Below, piece after piece: positions 33,329 through 44,594 of a stretch of DNA of 64,000 nucleotides (within the stretch, counting starts at the first letter, position 1; each line of letters begins with the position of its first letter). This DNA comes from Verrucomicrobiaceae bacterium (GTDB taxonomy: Bacteria > Verrucomicrobiota > Verrucomicrobiia > Verrucomicrobiales > Verrucomicrobiaceae): assembly GCA_016795465.1 (NCBI GenBank), contig JAEUHK010000062.1, positions 1-64,000 on the forward strand, in the 5' to 3' direction. The position numbers were made by a program, and so were the translations under genes. The notes under the pieces are model-generated. The model was not told where the DNA came from, made no database searches, and saw nothing but the letters and a program-made list of their open reading frames with translations.

Positions 33329-36292
33329 ATGACAGCTCTTCGCCTGGTGAAACCGGTCCTCACAGCGCTCTTGCTAGCTTCGGCCGCATCCGCGGAGGTC
33401 GGCTACAATCGCGATGTGCGGCCCATTCTCTCGGATCGCTGCTTCAAATGCCACGGTTTCGATTCGGCGACGCGCAAGGCTGACCTCCGTCTCGATGTGC
33501 GCGAGGCCGCGCTCGAGGTCATCGAGTCCGGCGAGCTCATGAACCGGCTCACCACCTCCGATCCCGAGGAAGTGATGCCGCCGCCGAAAGATCATGCGCC
33601 GCTGAAAGAGAAGGAGATCGCTCTTTTGAAGCAATGGATCGCCGAAGGCGCGAAGTATGAGGCGCACTGGGCCTTTGTGCCACCGAAGAGCAGCACGCTG
33701 ACCTCCATCGACGCCATCGTTCGCTCCAGGCTCGCTCAAGAAGGCCTTAAACCCTCGCCAAGCGCTGATGATGCCACGCTTCGCCGCCGAGTCGCTCTCG
33801 CGCTCACTGGCCTTCCAACCCATGAGACTCATAAGACCTATGCCAATCTCGTGGACGCGCTCTTATCGTCTCCCCACTTCGGCGAGCGCCTTGCCATCGA
33901 CTGGCTGGACGCGGCGCGGTATGCGGACACGAATGGTTACTACACGGATGCGGAGCGGCAGGCGTGGCCGTGGCGGGACTGGGTGATCCGCGCGTTCAAT
34001 GACAACATGCCGTTTGATCGTTTCACCATCGAGCAGCTCGCGGGCGATCTGCTGCCGGAGGCGACGCTGGATCAAAAGATCGCCACCGCCTTCAATCGCA
34101 ACCACACGGTCACTAACGAGACAGGCATCATCGACGAGGAATACCGCGTCAGCTATGTGGCCGACCGCGTGGAGACCACGGCTGCGACCTGGCTTGGGCT
34201 CACGATGGGCTGTGCGAAGTGCCACGATCACAAGTTCGATCCGATCACGATGCGCGACTACTACGCGCTCTTCGCCGCTTTCAATAACCTCGACGAAAAA
34301 GGCATCATCAAAGACGTCGCCGCGCCGGTCATCGAGTTGCCCACCGAGGCTCAAACACGCCAAATCACCGATTTGGCCGCCAAACGGCAAAAACTCGAAT
34401 CACGTCTCAAATCGGCCCGCCCGGCTCTCGACAGCGAAATCATCGCTTGGGAGCCCAATGCCCTCCAAACCTTGCCTGCGAGCCCTTCGAAGGGCGAATC
34501 GGCGCGTTTCAGCTTCGACGGTAATCATCTCGATCACGGCCCGAAGTCCCTCAAAGCCAACGTCACTGGCAAAACCTCGCTCAAGCCCGGTGTGAAGGGC
34601 AGCGCGACGATGCTCGATGCCACGCAGTATGTCGATTTCGCCGATCCGTGGCCGCTGGAGCGGGATCGTGCGTTTACGCTCTCGGTGTGGATCAATCCTG
34701 GCAGCTCGCCGCAAGGTTGTGTGGCCTCCAAACAGGATTCTGACTCGCAGGCACGGGGTTTTGAGATCCTCTGGTATAAAGCGCAGCCGCGCATCAACCT
34801 CGCGCATCGTTATGGCAACGACGGCATCGAGGTGGTGGCGAAGGATAAATTCAGCGGCGGCCAGTGGCGGCACCTCGTCATCACTTACGACGGCTCGTCG
34901 AAGGCCGCGGGCCTCAAAGTGTATGTCGATGGCAAACTCAGCGAGGTCGATGTGCGGCGCGACAGCTTGAGCGGCAGCATCGCGTCGAAGGAGCCGTGGC
35001 GCATCGGCTGGAAGGGCACGGGCATCGGTTTCGAGGGCGGCATGGACGAGTTTCGCCTCTTTGACCGCGCCATCTCGGCCGCGGAGGTGAACGCGCTGCA
35101 TTGGCGCGAGTTTTTGGAAGGCACGCTGGTCGTGAAACGCGATCAACGGCCGAAAAGCACCGCCGAGAAGCTCGAAAGCTACTTCATCGACCACCACGGC
35201 ACGCCAGAGCTGCAAACGATCGCACACGAGCTCGCGAAGACACGCACCGCGGAGGCCGATGCGAAGAAAGGTGTGCTCTCGCTCGCCGTGATGCAGGAAA
35301 TGCCAAAGCCGCGCGAGACGCGCGTCCTCAACCGCGGCCAGTATGACCAACCTGCGGACGCTGTGACCTTTGCCGTGCCAGCTTCGCTCGGTCAGCTCGA
35401 TGAAAAGATGCCGCGCAATCGTCTCGGCCTCGCGCAGTGGCTTGTGAGCAAAGACAACCCGCTCACCGCCCGCGTGATGGTGAACCGCTTGTGGACGATG
35501 TGCTTCGGCGAAGGCCTCGTGCGCACGCCGAACGACTTCGGTCTGCAAGGCGAGGCTCCGATCAACGCCGAGCTGCTCGATTTCCTCGCCGTGCGCTTCC
35601 GCGATGGCGATGCGCACACGAAACCGTGGGACGTGAAAGGCCTGCTGAAGCTCGTCGTGACGAGCGAGACCTTCCAGCAATCGTCCAACTTCACGCCCGA
35701 GTTGCTCGCGCGTGATCCCGACAACCGCCTGCTCGCCCGCGGCCCGCGTTTCCGCCTTCCCGCCGAGGTCATCCGCGATCAAGCGCTCGCTTTGAGCGGC
35801 CTGCTTGTCCCAAAAATCGGCGGCCCGAGTGTGAAGCCGCCGCAACCTGCTGGTCTGTGGGAAGCCGTCAGCTACAACGGCGAGGCCAGCTACCTCGCCG
35901 ACAAAGGCGACGCCGCGCATCGTCGCGGCCTCTACACCTTCTGGAAGCGTCAATCACCGCCGCCGGACATGCTCACGCTCGACGGCCCCACGCGTGAAGT
36001 TTGCACCGTGCGCCGCCCACGCACCAACACCCCGCTGCAAGCCCTCCTGCTGCTCAACGATGAAAACTACCTCGAAGCAGCGAGAGCACTCGCGCAGCTC
36101 ATCTTGAAGGAAAAAGACCATCGCATCGAATGGGCCTTCCACCGCGTCACCGGCCGCCATGCCAGCGCGCGCGAAATCGATGCTCTCCGCGCCTTCTTCA
36201 ACGCCCAACGCGCCGCCTCCAACGAAACGCAGGCCTGGACGATGCTCGCCAGCCTGCTGCTCAACCTCGACGAGGTGCAAACGCTTCACTGA
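33329..36292 (+). CDS. Exported multidomain protein: heme-motif PSCyt1, DUF1549, LamG, DUF1553
   Basis: 987 residues. After a signal peptide (about 1-23) comes a cytochrome-like domain with CFKCHGF (CxxCH at 38-42). DUF1549 follows with [18 protein letters not shown] and a second [11 protein letters not shown] heme-like motif. A LamG/concanavalin-like domain (about 390-600; [48 protein letters not shown]) is inserted, then DUF1553 ([45 protein letters not shown]). Such proteins are abundant in Planctomycetota and Verrucomicrobiota and nearly always precede a DUF1501 protein, as here (2 bp). Their role is unproven; extracellular carbohydrate handling and electron transfer are suggested. The LamG insert hints at glycan binding. 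Confidence 0.93.
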   Translation: MTALRLVKPVLTALLLASAASAEVGYNRDVRPILSDRCFKCHGFDSATRKADLRLDVREAALEVIESGELMNRLTTSDPEEVMPPPKDHAPLKEKEIALLKQWIAEGAKYEAHWAFVPPKSSTLTSIDAIVRSRLAQEGLKPSPSADDATLRRRVALALTGLPTHETHKTYANLVDALLSSPHFGERLAIDWLDAARYADTNGYYTDAERQAWPWRDWVIRAFNDNMPFDRFTIEQLAGDLLPEATLDQKIATAFNRNHTVTNETGIIDEEYRVSYVADRVETTAATWLGLTMGCAKCHDHKFDPITMRDYYALFAAFNNLDEKGIIKDVAAPVIELPTEAQTRQITDLAAKRQKLESRLKSARPALDSEIIAWEPNALQTLPASPSKGESARFSFDGNHLDHGPKSLKANVTGKTSLKPGVKGSATMLDATQYVDFADPWPLERDRAFTLSVWINPGSSPQGCVASKQDSDSQARGFEILWYKAQPRINLAHRYGNDGIEVVAKDKFSGGQWRHLVITYDGSSKAAGLKVYVDGKLSEVDVRRDSLSGSIASKEPWRIGWKGTGIGFEGGMDEFRLFDRAISAAEVNALHWREFLEGTLVVKRDQRPKSTAEKLESYFIDHHGTPELQTIAHELAKTRTAEADAKKGVLSLAVMQEMPKPRETRVLNRGQYDQPADAVTFAVPASLGQLDEKMPRNRLGLAQWLVSKDNPLTARVMVNRLWTMCFGEGLVRTPNDFGLQGEAPINAELLDFLAVRFRDGDAHTKPWDVKGLLKLVVTSETFQQSSNFTPELLARDPDNRLLARGPRFRLPAEVIRDQALALSGLLVPKIGGPSVKPPQPAGLWEAVSYNGEASYLADKGDAAHRRGLYTFWKRQSPPPDMLTLDGPTREVCTVRRPRTNTPLQALLLLNDENYLEAARALAQLILKEKDHRIEWAFHRVTGRHASAREIDALRAFFNAQRAASNETQAWTMLASLLLNLDEVQTLH

Positions 36293-36293
36293 C

Positions 36294-37712
36294 ATGAACC
36301 CCGCGCACGATTTCGCTCTCGCTTTCACGCGCCGCCAGCTGTTTGGCCGCGCGGCAGGGGGCATCGGCACGCTGGCGTTGTCGTCGCTTCTGAACGCGCA
36401 CGGAGGGCTGACGCACTTCGCGCCGCGGGCGAAGCGGATCATTTATCTCTTCATGCAGGGCGGGCCGTCGCAGCTCGATCTGTTTGATCCGAAGCCCGGG
36501 CTCGCGAAGCGGCATGGCGAGGAACTCCCGGAGTCCATCCGCAAAGGGCAGCGACTCACCACAATGACCTCGAAGCAGACCTCGCTGCCGGTCGCACCTT
36601 CGCCGTTCCAGTTTGCGCAGCATGGGAAAAGCGGCGCGTGGATGAGCGAGCTGCTGCCGCACACGGCCAAGATCGCTGATGAGCTGTGCATCATCCGCTC
36701 GATGCACTCGGAGGCTATCAATCACGATCCTGCGATCACCTTTCTGCAAACCGGGCATCAACAACCGGGCCGCCCGAGCTTCGGGAGCTGGCTCAGCTAC
36801 GGCCTCGGCACTGAAAACAGCGATCTGCCGGCCTTTGTCGTGCTCATCTCGCGCGGCAGCGCCGTCTCGCCTGCGGATCCGCTCTATGCGAGGCTTTGGG
36901 GCAGCGGCTTTTTGCCGTCGAACCATCAAGGCGTGAGCTTCCGCTCCAGCGGCGACCCCGTGCTCTATCTCTCGAATCCGCAAGGCGTCCGAGCGAGCGA
37001 CCGGCGGCGCATGCTCGACACGCTGGGGCAGTTGAATGCCATGCAGCATGAGCAATCGCTCGATCCGGAGGTCCAGACGCGCATTGCGCAATACGAGATG
37101 GCTTTTCGCATGCAGAGCAGCGTGCCGGAGCTCACCGATCTGCGCGGCGAGCCCGAGTCCACCTTTGTCAGCTATGGCGAGGACGCTCGCCGCCCCGGCA
37201 CCTTTGCCGCGAACTGCCTGCTCGCTCGTCGTCTCGCGGAAAGAGGCTGCCGTTTCATTCAGCTCTACCACCGCGGCTGGGACCAGCACTACAACCTGCC
37301 CACGAACGTCGCGCTGCAGTGCAAAGACGTCGATCAAGCCGGTGCTGCGCTCGTCGCCGATCTGAAGCAGCGCGGCTTGCTCGATGACACGCTCGTCGTG
37401 TGGGGCGGTGAGTTTGGCCGCACGACTTACAGCCAGGGCCGGCTCACATCGACGAATTTTGGCCGCGACCATCACGGCCGCTGTTTCACGATGTGGCTGG
37501 CCGGTGGCGGCGTGAAGCCCGGCCTCACTCATGGCGAGACCGATGACTACTGCTACAGCATCACGCGCGATCCCGTGCACGTGCACGATTTGAACGCCAC
37601 GCTGCTTCACCTCTTCGGCCTCGACCACACCAGGCTCACCTACCGCTTCCAAGGCCGCGACTACCGCCTCACCGACATCCACGGCGAGGTGGTGAAGGGG
37701 ATTCTTGCTTGA
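36294..37712 (+). CDS. DUF1501 protein with Tat-like signal, partner of the DUF1549/1553 protein
   Basis: 472 residues. The ATG at 36294 is chosen because it comes right after the upstream stop and opens a twin-arginine-like leader ([19 protein letters not shown]); the frame runs back to 36159 inside the previous gene. DUF1501 features: [65 protein letters not shown] and [20 protein letters not shown]. The fold is related to sulfatases and alkaline phosphatases, as the GEFGR and DHH motifs suggest; no substrate is known. The pair with the upstream heme-motif gene is the recurrent unit. Confidence 0.93.
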   Translation: MNPAHDFALAFTRRQLFGRAAGGIGTLALSSLLNAHGGLTHFAPRAKRIIYLFMQGGPSQLDLFDPKPGLAKRHGEELPESIRKGQRLTTMTSKQTSLPVAPSPFQFAQHGKSGAWMSELLPHTAKIADELCIIRSMHSEAINHDPAITFLQTGHQQPGRPSFGSWLSYGLGTENSDLPAFVVLISRGSAVSPADPLYARLWGSGFLPSNHQGVSFRSSGDPVLYLSNPQGVRASDRRRMLDTLGQLNAMQHEQSLDPEVQTRIAQYEMAFRMQSSVPELTDLRGEPESTFVSYGEDARRPGTFAANCLLARRLAERGCRFIQLYHRGWDQHYNLPTNVALQCKDVDQAGAALVADLKQRGLLDDTLVVWGGEFGRTTYSQGRLTSTNFGRDHHGRCFTMWLAGGGVKPGLTHGETDDYCYSITRDPVHVHDLNATLLHLFGLDHTRLTYRFQGRDYRLTDIHGEVVKGILA

Positions 37713-37733
37713 GGCGGCTACTTCCGCTTCTCC

Positions 37734-39983
37734 TCAATACCTCAAAAAGCCCTTCCGCCTCGCTTCAAAGGCGGCCGTTTCGGCGGACCAGGCTTCGATG
37801 ATCTTTTTCCACGATGTCTCGCCGCGGATCTGCTTCACGCTGGAGCTGTGATTGAGCAGCGTGTTCACCTTTTCGAGCGCGAAGGATTTTGGATAAAGTC
37901 GCTGCAGCACGCACGCGATGGCGATGCCGGTTTCGACGGGCTTCAAAGCCTCACGATTCGTGATGGCGATGCGCACGCCGCCGCAGGTCTCACCTTTGAA
38001 GATGCTCGTCGTTGGCTTGAACCGCACCGGGGTGAACTGCACGCCAGGCAGGCCCAGCTTGTTCAGCTCATGTGCGAGCCTCAAATCATTCGCATACGGC
38101 GCACCCAGCACCTCAAAAGGCGTGTCCGTGCCGCGGCCCACGCTCACGCTGAATTCCAGCAGGCCGATACCGGGATAGAGCAACGCCGCGTTCAGCGTGC
38201 GCATGTTCGGCGAGGGATTGATCCACGGCTGGCCGGTTTGATCGTGAAGCATGTCACGCTTCCAACCCTCCACCGGAATGATCTTCAAATCACACTTCAT
38301 GTCTCGCTCCGCGTTCAGCATCGCCGCCAGCTCGCCGGCGGTCATGCCGTGACGCAGCGGGATGGCATGCGTGGCGGTTTGCTTCTCCTCGTCGAGCACC
38401 GCCGGGCCTTCCACCGCGAGCCCGCCGATCGGATTCATGCGGTCGAGCACATAAAAGGCCTTCTTCGCCTTCGCCGCTGCCTCCATGCACAGGCGCATCG
38501 TGCCGATGTAGGTGTAAAAACGGCAACCGATGTCCTGGATGTCGAAAACAAGCGCATCGAGATCCGCAAGCTGTTCAGGCGAAGGTGCACGTCGCTCTCC
38601 GTAAAGGCTCAAAACAGGCAGCCCGGTCTTTTTGTCCTTTGAGTCGCCGATCTTCTCCTGATCCAGTTCGCCGCGGATGCCATGCTCCGGGCTGAAAAGC
38701 TTTTTCAGCTTCACTTCCGGCGCGGTCGCCAGTAGGTCGATGGTGCTGCGGCGCTGCGCGTCGATGCCTGTCTGGTTCGTGATGAGCCCCACACGCAATC
38801 CCTTCAAATCCGCGAACTTCCGCCGCACGAGCACATCAATGCCATTCAGCACGGCGGGCACCTCTTTCTCATCTCGCGGCCACGGCGGGCCTTTTTGGAC
38901 AAACGACATGCCTTGAGCCGCCGCAGTGCCGATTTCCTCATACAAATCTCGCACGCTGCCTTTGCCATCCGGATGCAAACGCGAGCTCATAAAGATTACA
39001 AAACTCTTCGTGCCCGGCTCGATCCACAAACTCGTGCCCGTGAAGCCCGTGTGACCAAAAGAGCCCAGCGGAAACACCTTCCCGCGAGGCCGGCTGTAAG
39101 TCGATTCGATGTCCCAGCCGAGCCCGCGACGCTCAAACACCGTAGCGATCGTCTGCGGCGTGGTCATGAGCTTCACGGTCTCCGGCTTAAAAAGGCCCGC
39201 ACCGCCATCGAGCAGCATCCGTGCATACTTCGCCAGATCACCCGCGGTCGTGAAAAGGCCTGCGTGACCGGTCACGCCGCCCATTTTCCGCGACGTGGGA
39301 TCATGCACCACACCGCGCAGCATCACGCCGTTCTCATCTTTCTCCGTCGGCGCGATGCGCGACCGCCAGTCCTCCGGCGGCACAAAGCGTGTCGAGTCCA
39401 TCTTCAGCGGCTCAAAGATGTTTTTCGCCGCGAAATCGTTCAACGCCATGCCGCTCACACGCCGCACCACCTCGCCGAGCAGGATGAAATTGATGTCTGA
39501 GTAGCGGAAGAAGCGATCCGGAATGCCCTCCGGCTCCAGTTCCACCGCACGTCGAATACCATTCTCATATCCGCTCCACTCCGGCTCTTTCGGAATACCC
39601 GGTTTCAGTCCCGAGGTATGCGTGAGCAGATGCCGGATCGTGATGCCTGCTCGCATCTCCGGCACATAACGCCGCACCTCCGCCTCCAGCTCGATTTTGC
39701 CCTGCTCGATGAGCAGCATCATGCTCGGCAGCGTCGCCACCACCTTCGTCAGTGATGCCGCGTCAAAGATCGTGTCCTCCGTCATCGCCTCCTTCTCCGG
39801 CACGAGTGTCCGTTGGCCTTCCACCATCACGGCTTTGCGTGCTCCGCTTTCGATCCACACCACCGCTCCCGCGGGATTGTGTTTCGTCACCGCCTTCTGC
39901 AGCACCTCACGCACCGCGGAAAAATCCTCCGCGCAGGCGAGCGTGGCGAGCAGCAAAAACGAAATGAGCCGGTGGAGGTGCAT
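37734..39983 (-). CDS. Secreted serine hydrolase fused to DUF1343/NamZ-like muramidase, paralogue
   Basis: 749 residues, same architecture as 1080-3323 and by eye identical at roughly four of five positions, with whole stretches identical ([33 protein letters not shown]). It keeps SLTK, YSD and HTG of the beta-lactamase-fold half and SPEHGIRG with [12 protein letters not shown] of the NamZ half, so both halves should be active. The signal peptide is [20 protein letters not shown] from the ATG at 39983; an ATG at 40001 is the alternative. It lies on the opposite strand, 36 kb from its twin, convergent with the DUF1501 gene. Confidence 0.9.
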   Translation of the reverse strand: MHLHRLISFLLLATLACAEDFSAVREVLQKAVTKHNPAGAVVWIESGARKAVMVEGQRTLVPEKEAMTEDTIFDAASLTKVVATLPSMMLLIEQGKIELEAEVRRYVPEMRAGITIRHLLTHTSGLKPGIPKEPEWSGYENGIRRAVELEPEGIPDRFFRYSDINFILLGEVVRRVSGMALNDFAAKNIFEPLKMDSTRFVPPEDWRSRIAPTEKDENGVMLRGVVHDPTSRKMGGVTGHAGLFTTAGDLAKYARMLLDGGAGLFKPETVKLMTTPQTIATVFERRGLGWDIESTYSRPRGKVFPLGSFGHTGFTGTSLWIEPGTKSFVIFMSSRLHPDGKGSVRDLYEEIGTAAAQGMSFVQKGPPWPRDEKEVPAVLNGIDVLVRRKFADLKGLRVGLITNQTGIDAQRRSTIDLLATAPEVKLKKLFSPEHGIRGELDQEKIGDSKDKKTGLPVLSLYGERRAPSPEQLADLDALVFDIQDIGCRFYTYIGTMRLCMEAAAKAKKAFYVLDRMNPIGGLAVEGPAVLDEEKQTATHAIPLRHGMTAGELAAMLNAERDMKCDLKIIPVEGWKRDMLHDQTGQPWINPSPNMRTLNAALLYPGIGLLEFSVSVGRGTDTPFEVLGAPYANDLRLAHELNKLGLPGVQFTPVRFKPTTSIFKGETCGGVRIAITNREALKPVETGIAIACVLQRLYPKSFALEKVNTLLNHSSSVKQIRGETSWKKIIEAWSAETAAFEARRKGFLRY

Positions 39984-40059
39984 CGGACAGCGTAACGACA
40001 AATTGCCGCTCCGCGAGCATCACGCGTTGCGTGCCGGGCGGCCTTGCGCAGGTTGCGCC

Positions 40060-40791
40060 ATGCCCTCCTCCAGTCCGTCCACGCCCACGCTGCCCGTGTT
40101 TGAGGCACGCGGCCTGCGAAAGGTCTATCAAACGGGCGAGCTCGACGTGGTGGCGCTGGCCGGTGTGGACCTCAGCCTGCACGCGGGCGAGCTCACGGTG
40201 CTCCTCGGTGCCTCCGGCAGTGGCAAATCAACGCTGCTGAACATCCTCGGCGGCCTCGACACACCCACTGCGGGTGATTTGCGCTACAAAGGCTGGAGCC
40301 TCACGGATGGCGATGAGCGCACGTTGACCTTGTTCCGCCGGAACTGCGTCGGGTTTGTCTTCCAGTTCTACAACCTCATCCCCAGCCTCACCGCCCGCGA
40401 GAACGTGGCCCTCATCACCGAGATCGCACCGGACCCGATGAAGCCGGATGAGGCGCTGGACATCGTCGGCCTCGGCCACCGGCTCGATCATTTTCCCAGC
40501 CAGCTCAGTGGCGGCGAGCAGCAACGCGTGGCCATCGCCCGTGCCATCGCGAAGCGCCCCGAGGTGCTCCTGTGTGATGAACCCACCGGCGCCCTCGATG
40601 TGACCACCGGCATCACCGTGCTGGAAGCCGTCGAGCGCATCAATCGCGAGCTCGGCACCCTCACCGTCGTCATCACGCACAATGCCGCCATGGCCGACAT
40701 GGCCGACCGCGTGCTCCATCTCAGCGACGGGAACATCGTCAAAGAGCATCGCAATGCCACGCGCATGCCCGCTTCCAGCCTGAAGTGGTGA
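40060..40791 (+). CDS. ABC transporter ATP-binding subunit (LolD/MacB type), lone
   Basis: 243 residues. Walker [12 protein letters not shown] (about 50-60), Q-loop [17 protein letters not shown], signature [14 protein letters not shown], Walker [13 protein letters not shown] and the switch His in VITHN are all intact. The PSLTARENV and EPTGALD forms are those of the LolD/MacB/FtsE group that powers lipoprotein release or efflux. The start is the ATG at 40060; the open frame extends back to 39697 inside the antisense of the paralogue gene. The usual permease partner is not adjacent; a tRNA gene follows instead. Confidence 0.92.
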   Translation: MPSSSPSTPTLPVFEARGLRKVYQTGELDVVALAGVDLSLHAGELTVLLGASGSGKSTLLNILGGLDTPTAGDLRYKGWSLTDGDERTLTLFRRNCVGFVFQFYNLIPSLTARENVALITEIAPDPMKPDEALDIVGLGHRLDHFPSQLSGGEQQRVAIARAIAKRPEVLLCDEPTGALDVTTGITVLEAVERINRELGTLTVVITHNAAMADMADRVLHLSDGNIVKEHRNATRMPASSLKW

Positions 40792-40855
40792 GCCGTGCAA
40801 TGCTTCCTTGCCGCCGCGAGGCCCGCGTGCATACTCCGCGCCGCTCGCAGCACAG

Positions 40856-40928
<73 letters not shown>

Positions 40929-40955
40929 CTTTCAGGGCATGGGGCACGATTTTCC

Positions 40956-43145
40956 ATGAAGCTCACCACCTTCCTTCTTGCGTTCCTCCTCTGCCAACCG
41001 GTGCTCGCCGAAGACTGGGGCTCCTACCACATCGTGCCGGTCAGTGCTCCCGACTTCGTTTTGGAGGTCGTCGGCGACTCAAAGGAAGGCGACATCGTGT
41101 CCATCAACAAGCCGAGCAACGCCGCGAATCAAAAATGGATCATCCAGCCGCGTGGCGATGGTTTTGCGTGGCTCATGCCGGCCTCGCAGCCCGGTCTCGC
41201 GCTCACCGTGGACGGTGCGGGCACGAAAAACGGCACGAAGGTCCTCCTCGCGAAGGACAACAAATCCGACGCGCAGCTCTGGACGCTTACGAAGCAGGAC
41301 AACGGCAGCTACGCCATCGAGCCGAAGCACGCGCCTGGCATGGGGCTCGATCATCTCGGCGGCAAAAAGGAGGTCGGCGCGAAGGTCGATCTCTGGCAGC
41401 ACAAAAAGGGCGATTCACATTTGCAGTGGTTCGTGCGACCGCTCGCGGGCAGCAATGTGGTGCAGCCGTCCCCGGCTGCTGCTCCGACTTACACACCGCC
41501 CGCCATCAAGCCCGACGACATCAAAGAAGGCCGCATCGAGACCTTCACCTTCTCGCAGAGCAAAGTCTTCCCCGGCACCGTGCGCGAGGTCACCGTCTTC
41601 ATCCCGGCACAATACGACGCCAGCAAGCCTGCGTGCGTGTATGTGAAGACCGATGGCTTCAATCCGCGCGAAAAGACCGCCTTGGAGACGATGATCGCCA
41701 CAAAGGAGATTCCTGTGATGGTCGGCGTCTTCGTGCGGCCCGGCACGCTGCCCGCGCCGATGAAAGGCACCGCCGACCACCGGAATCGCGACTTTGAATA
41801 CGACGGTATCAGCGACAACAACGTGCGCTTCTTTGACGAGGAGTTGCTGCCCTTCGTCGCGAAGCAGTATCAGCTCAATCTGAGCACCAGCGGCAACGAC
41901 CGCTGCATCGCCGGAGGCAGCAGCGGCGGCATCACGGCCTTCACCGCGGCGTGGCATCGCCCGGAGGCCTTCAGCCGCGTGTATGCGGCGAGCGGCAGTT
42001 GGGTCGCGTTTCGCGGCGGGCATGAGTTTCCCACCATGGTGCGCAAGTTCGAGGCGCGGCCCATCCGCTCGTTTTTGACCACCGGCACGCGCGACATGGA
42101 AAACGCCGCAGGCGACTGGTTCCTGCTCGATCAGGAAATGGACAAGGCGCTGAAGTTTTCCGGCTACGACTACCAGTTCCGCATCATCGACGGCGGCCAC
42201 GGTGCGGGCTACGCCGACCACTGGATGGAGGCGATGGCCTATCTGTGGAAAAACTGGCCCGAAAAAGTCACCGCAGGCCCCAGCGCCCCTCGTGCGCAGG
42301 AAATCATCATCCCCGGCGAAGACTGGAAACTCGTCGCCGAAGGCTTCAAAAGCACCCGCGGGCCTTCCACCGCACCAAACGGCGAAATCTTCTTCGCCGA
42401 CACCTCCGCCGACAAAATCCATCGCATCGGCCTCGATGATCAAATCAGCGTTTTCGCCGAAAAAACCGGCAATGCGCACTGCGTCAGCGTGGGAGCCGAT
42501 GGATCGCTTTACACCATCTCCGAGAAATCCGGCCAGCTCCTCCGCTACGACGCCAGCGGCAAGTCGGGCCTCGTTTTGGACGGCCTCACCGGCCACAGCA
42601 TCCTCGCGCATCCGAACGGCAGCCTCTACGTCACCGACAACGACGCGAAGAAGCCCAACAACGGCGGCAGCGTGTGGTTCATCAAGGACGGCCAGAAGAA
42701 GCAGGTCGATGCCGGCATCAAATTCGCGACCGGCATGGCCTTCCGTCCCGATCAATGGCTCCTCTCCGTCGGCGAAGGCCACTCGAAATGGGCCTACAGC
42801 TATCAAATCACCGAAGACAGCTCCTTGATAAACAAAGAGCGCTTCTTCCACCTCCACGTCCAGGATTGGGACGACGACGCCGGTGCGGAATGCCTCTGCT
42901 ACTCGCAGGAAGGCCGTCAATTCATCGCCACCAAGAGCGGCATCCAAATCAGCGCCGACGACGGCCCCACCCAGGTCATCCTCACTGTCCCTGATCGCGG
43001 CCGCGTCACCGGCGTCGCCATCGGCGGCAAAGACAAGGACACGCTCTACGCCTTCTGCATGACCAAGATCTGGAAACGCAAGATCCAGCAGCACGCGCTC
43101 GGTGCGTGGAGCCCGTGGACGAAGGTGGCGCCGAACAAGCTGTAG
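40956..43145 (+). CDS. Secreted three-domain protein: ricin-type lectin, esterase, beta-propeller
   Basis: 729 residues with signal peptide MKLTTFLLAFLLCQPVLAED. A ricin-type beta-trefoil (about 20-165) has three QxW-like motifs (QKW, QLW, LQW). A Pro-rich linker leads to an esterase of the PF00756 type (about 190-440), with nucleophile elbow GGSSGG (S323) and catalytic His in DGGHGAGY. A gluconolactonase-like propeller follows (about 455-729), with GPSTAPNGEIFFADTSADKI and SILAHPNGSLYVTDNDAKK. Lectin plus esterase points to a glycan-bound acyl-ester substrate. It starts 27 bp after the tRNA. The joining of all three domains is unusual. Confidence 0.87.
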   Translation: MKLTTFLLAFLLCQPVLAEDWGSYHIVPVSAPDFVLEVVGDSKEGDIVSINKPSNAANQKWIIQPRGDGFAWLMPASQPGLALTVDGAGTKNGTKVLLAKDNKSDAQLWTLTKQDNGSYAIEPKHAPGMGLDHLGGKKEVGAKVDLWQHKKGDSHLQWFVRPLAGSNVVQPSPAAAPTYTPPAIKPDDIKEGRIETFTFSQSKVFPGTVREVTVFIPAQYDASKPACVYVKTDGFNPREKTALETMIATKEIPVMVGVFVRPGTLPAPMKGTADHRNRDFEYDGISDNNVRFFDEELLPFVAKQYQLNLSTSGNDRCIAGGSSGGITAFTAAWHRPEAFSRVYAASGSWVAFRGGHEFPTMVRKFEARPIRSFLTTGTRDMENAAGDWFLLDQEMDKALKFSGYDYQFRIIDGGHGAGYADHWMEAMAYLWKNWPEKVTAGPSAPRAQEIIIPGEDWKLVAEGFKSTRGPSTAPNGEIFFADTSADKIHRIGLDDQISVFAEKTGNAHCVSVGADGSLYTISEKSGQLLRYDASGKSGLVLDGLTGHSILAHPNGSLYVTDNDAKKPNNGGSVWFIKDGQKKQVDAGIKFATGMAFRPDQWLLSVGEGHSKWAYSYQITEDSSLINKERFFHLHVQDWDDDAGAECLCYSQEGRQFIATKSGIQISADDGPTQVILTVPDRGRVTGVAIGGKDKDTLYAFCMTKIWKRKIQQHALGAWSPWTKVAPNKL

Positions 43146-43164
43146 CTTCGAAGGTGCTGGCACC

Positions 43165-44439
43165 TCAAAGCGGCCGCTCGTAGATGCGCTGGAAGGTGTT
43201 TTCGCGGTTCATTGGATCGATGATGGTGATGCCATCGTCACCGAATCGGGCGGTCACGGGCGCTCCTTTGCCTTCGGACATGTATTGGAAGTTCAAATCA
43301 CGCACTTTGGCGGCAGCATCGACGATGGCGCAGGTGATGCGGGCCTCCTCGGCGGTTGGATAGAGATGCGCGACGGCGTCGCGGCTGGCTCCGGCGAATT
43401 TGACATCGCAGATGGCGACGAGGGCCACGGTGAGGCTGTCTACGCCGTAGCCGATGTAGGCCTTGGTGCCATCGGCACGCAGCACATCGCGGGTGAAGTG
43501 GTTGTTGCTCGTGCGGGAGCCGCCGCCCTGATTCCACCAGCGGAAGCCGCGGTATTGCTGATCGCTCTCCACCTTGCCATCGGCTCCGACGATTTCGTGG
43601 CCCTGGTTCACGGGGCCTTCGAAGTCGGCGGGGGTGATCCAGTTGTTGTGGAAGTTGATGCTCATGCCGTTGTCGAAATCGACTCGGACCTGCACGGCGT
43701 CGTAGGCGTTGATGCCATCGCGCACGAGGCGCTTCTTCTGGCCGACGGCGGTGAGGCTGACGGGCTTGGATTTGTAGTAGCTGAAGATGAGATCAGTCCA
43801 GTGCGGGCCGACGTAGCTGAAGGGATCGCTGCTTTCGACCCACTTGAAGGTGCTGGTGGAGACCTCCAGCGGCTCTTCGAGGTAGGCGGTGCCGTAAAGC
43901 GGGGCTCCGATGCGGTTCTGGATGTCGTCGCGAATGCGGAGGTGGTCGGGGTCGTAGCGTTTGTGCATGTCCACGCCGACGATGAGGTTCTTCGCTTTGG
44001 CGGCGTCGATGATCTCATCGGCTTCGAGGGTGGAGAGGCACATCGGCTTCTCCGTGAGCACATGCACGCCTGCTTTGAGCGCGGCGAGCACCGGCGCGGT
44101 GTGGAGATGATCTGGCGTGGCCACGGCCATCACATCGAGATCGGGGAAGGCCTTCAAAATGTCGTTCCAAGGCTCCTCGCCGTGAAAACAGCGCGGTTCA
44201 TGCCCGGTGATATTTTTAAAGAACGCGGCCGATTTCTTCGCCGAGGCCTCCGAACGGGTCGCCACGGCCACAAGGTCAAATTTCACCGGGGCGAGGTCGC
44301 GTGAATACTTGTCGAGTCCGACACGAGCGAGCTGCCCGGCGATGCCGAAGCGCTGGAGGTCCGCGTAGGCACGCAGATGGACATCCCCGCCGAACATGCC
44401 GGCGCCGACGAGAGCGAGTTTGATGGTTTTTTCAGCCAT
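43165..44439 (-). CDS. Gfo/Idh/MocA oxidoreductase, cytosolic, copy 2
   Basis: 424 residues from the ATG at 44439 (MAEKTIKLALVGAGMFGGD); the 47 extra codons up to 44580 are not family-like and run into the promoter region of the giant gene. Rossmann VGAGMFGGDVHL, VATPDHLHTAPVL and LTEKPMCLSTLEAD (catalytic Lys) are clear, and VGVDMHKRYDPDH is typical of dehydrogenases with extended C-terminal domains. There is no Tat leader, unlike copies 1 and 3. Divergent from the giant protease gene (155-bp gap). Confidence 0.92.
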   Translation of the reverse strand: MAEKTIKLALVGAGMFGGDVHLRAYADLQRFGIAGQLARVGLDKYSRDLAPVKFDLVAVATRSEASAKKSAAFFKNITGHEPRCFHGEEPWNDILKAFPDLDVMAVATPDHLHTAPVLAALKAGVHVLTEKPMCLSTLEADEIIDAAKAKNLIVGVDMHKRYDPDHLRIRDDIQNRIGAPLYGTAYLEEPLEVSTSTFKWVESSDPFSYVGPHWTDLIFSYYKSKPVSLTAVGQKKRLVRDGINAYDAVQVRVDFDNGMSINFHNNWITPADFEGPVNQGHEIVGADGKVESDQQYRGFRWWNQGGGSRTSNNHFTRDVLRADGTKAYIGYGVDSLTVALVAICDVKFAGASRDAVAHLYPTAEEARITCAIVDAAAKVRDLNFQYMSEGKGAPVTARFGDDGITIIDPMNRENTFQRIYERPL

Positions 44440-44540
44440 AGGCCGCCAAGCAAGCCGTCGGGGCAGGGGATGCAACCAAGCAGCGTGGTATGGGCGTGCC
44501 GGGATTCGATACGAAATCGTTGGGGTTAGGTAGATCGTGC

Positions 44541-44570
44541 TTGCCGCCACAAAGTTCGGTTTGGTATTAA
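44541..44570 (+). promoter_or_regulatory. Candidate sigma-70-type promoter of the giant protease gene
   Basis: TTGCCG at 44541-44546 and TATTAA at 44565-44570 are separated by 18 bp, ending 24 bp before the ATG at 44595. It is the best-placed -35/-10-like pair in the divergent gap. No strong Shine-Dalgarno is seen before the start (only GGGGC). Confidence 0.3.
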
Positions 44571-44594
44571 ACCGGGGCAATTTCGTAAATCACC

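Noticed and set aside
39697-40059. N-terminal extension of the ABC ATPase
   Set aside because: The region is the antisense of the NamZ-fusion paralogue; the ATPase family starts at the ATG at 40060.
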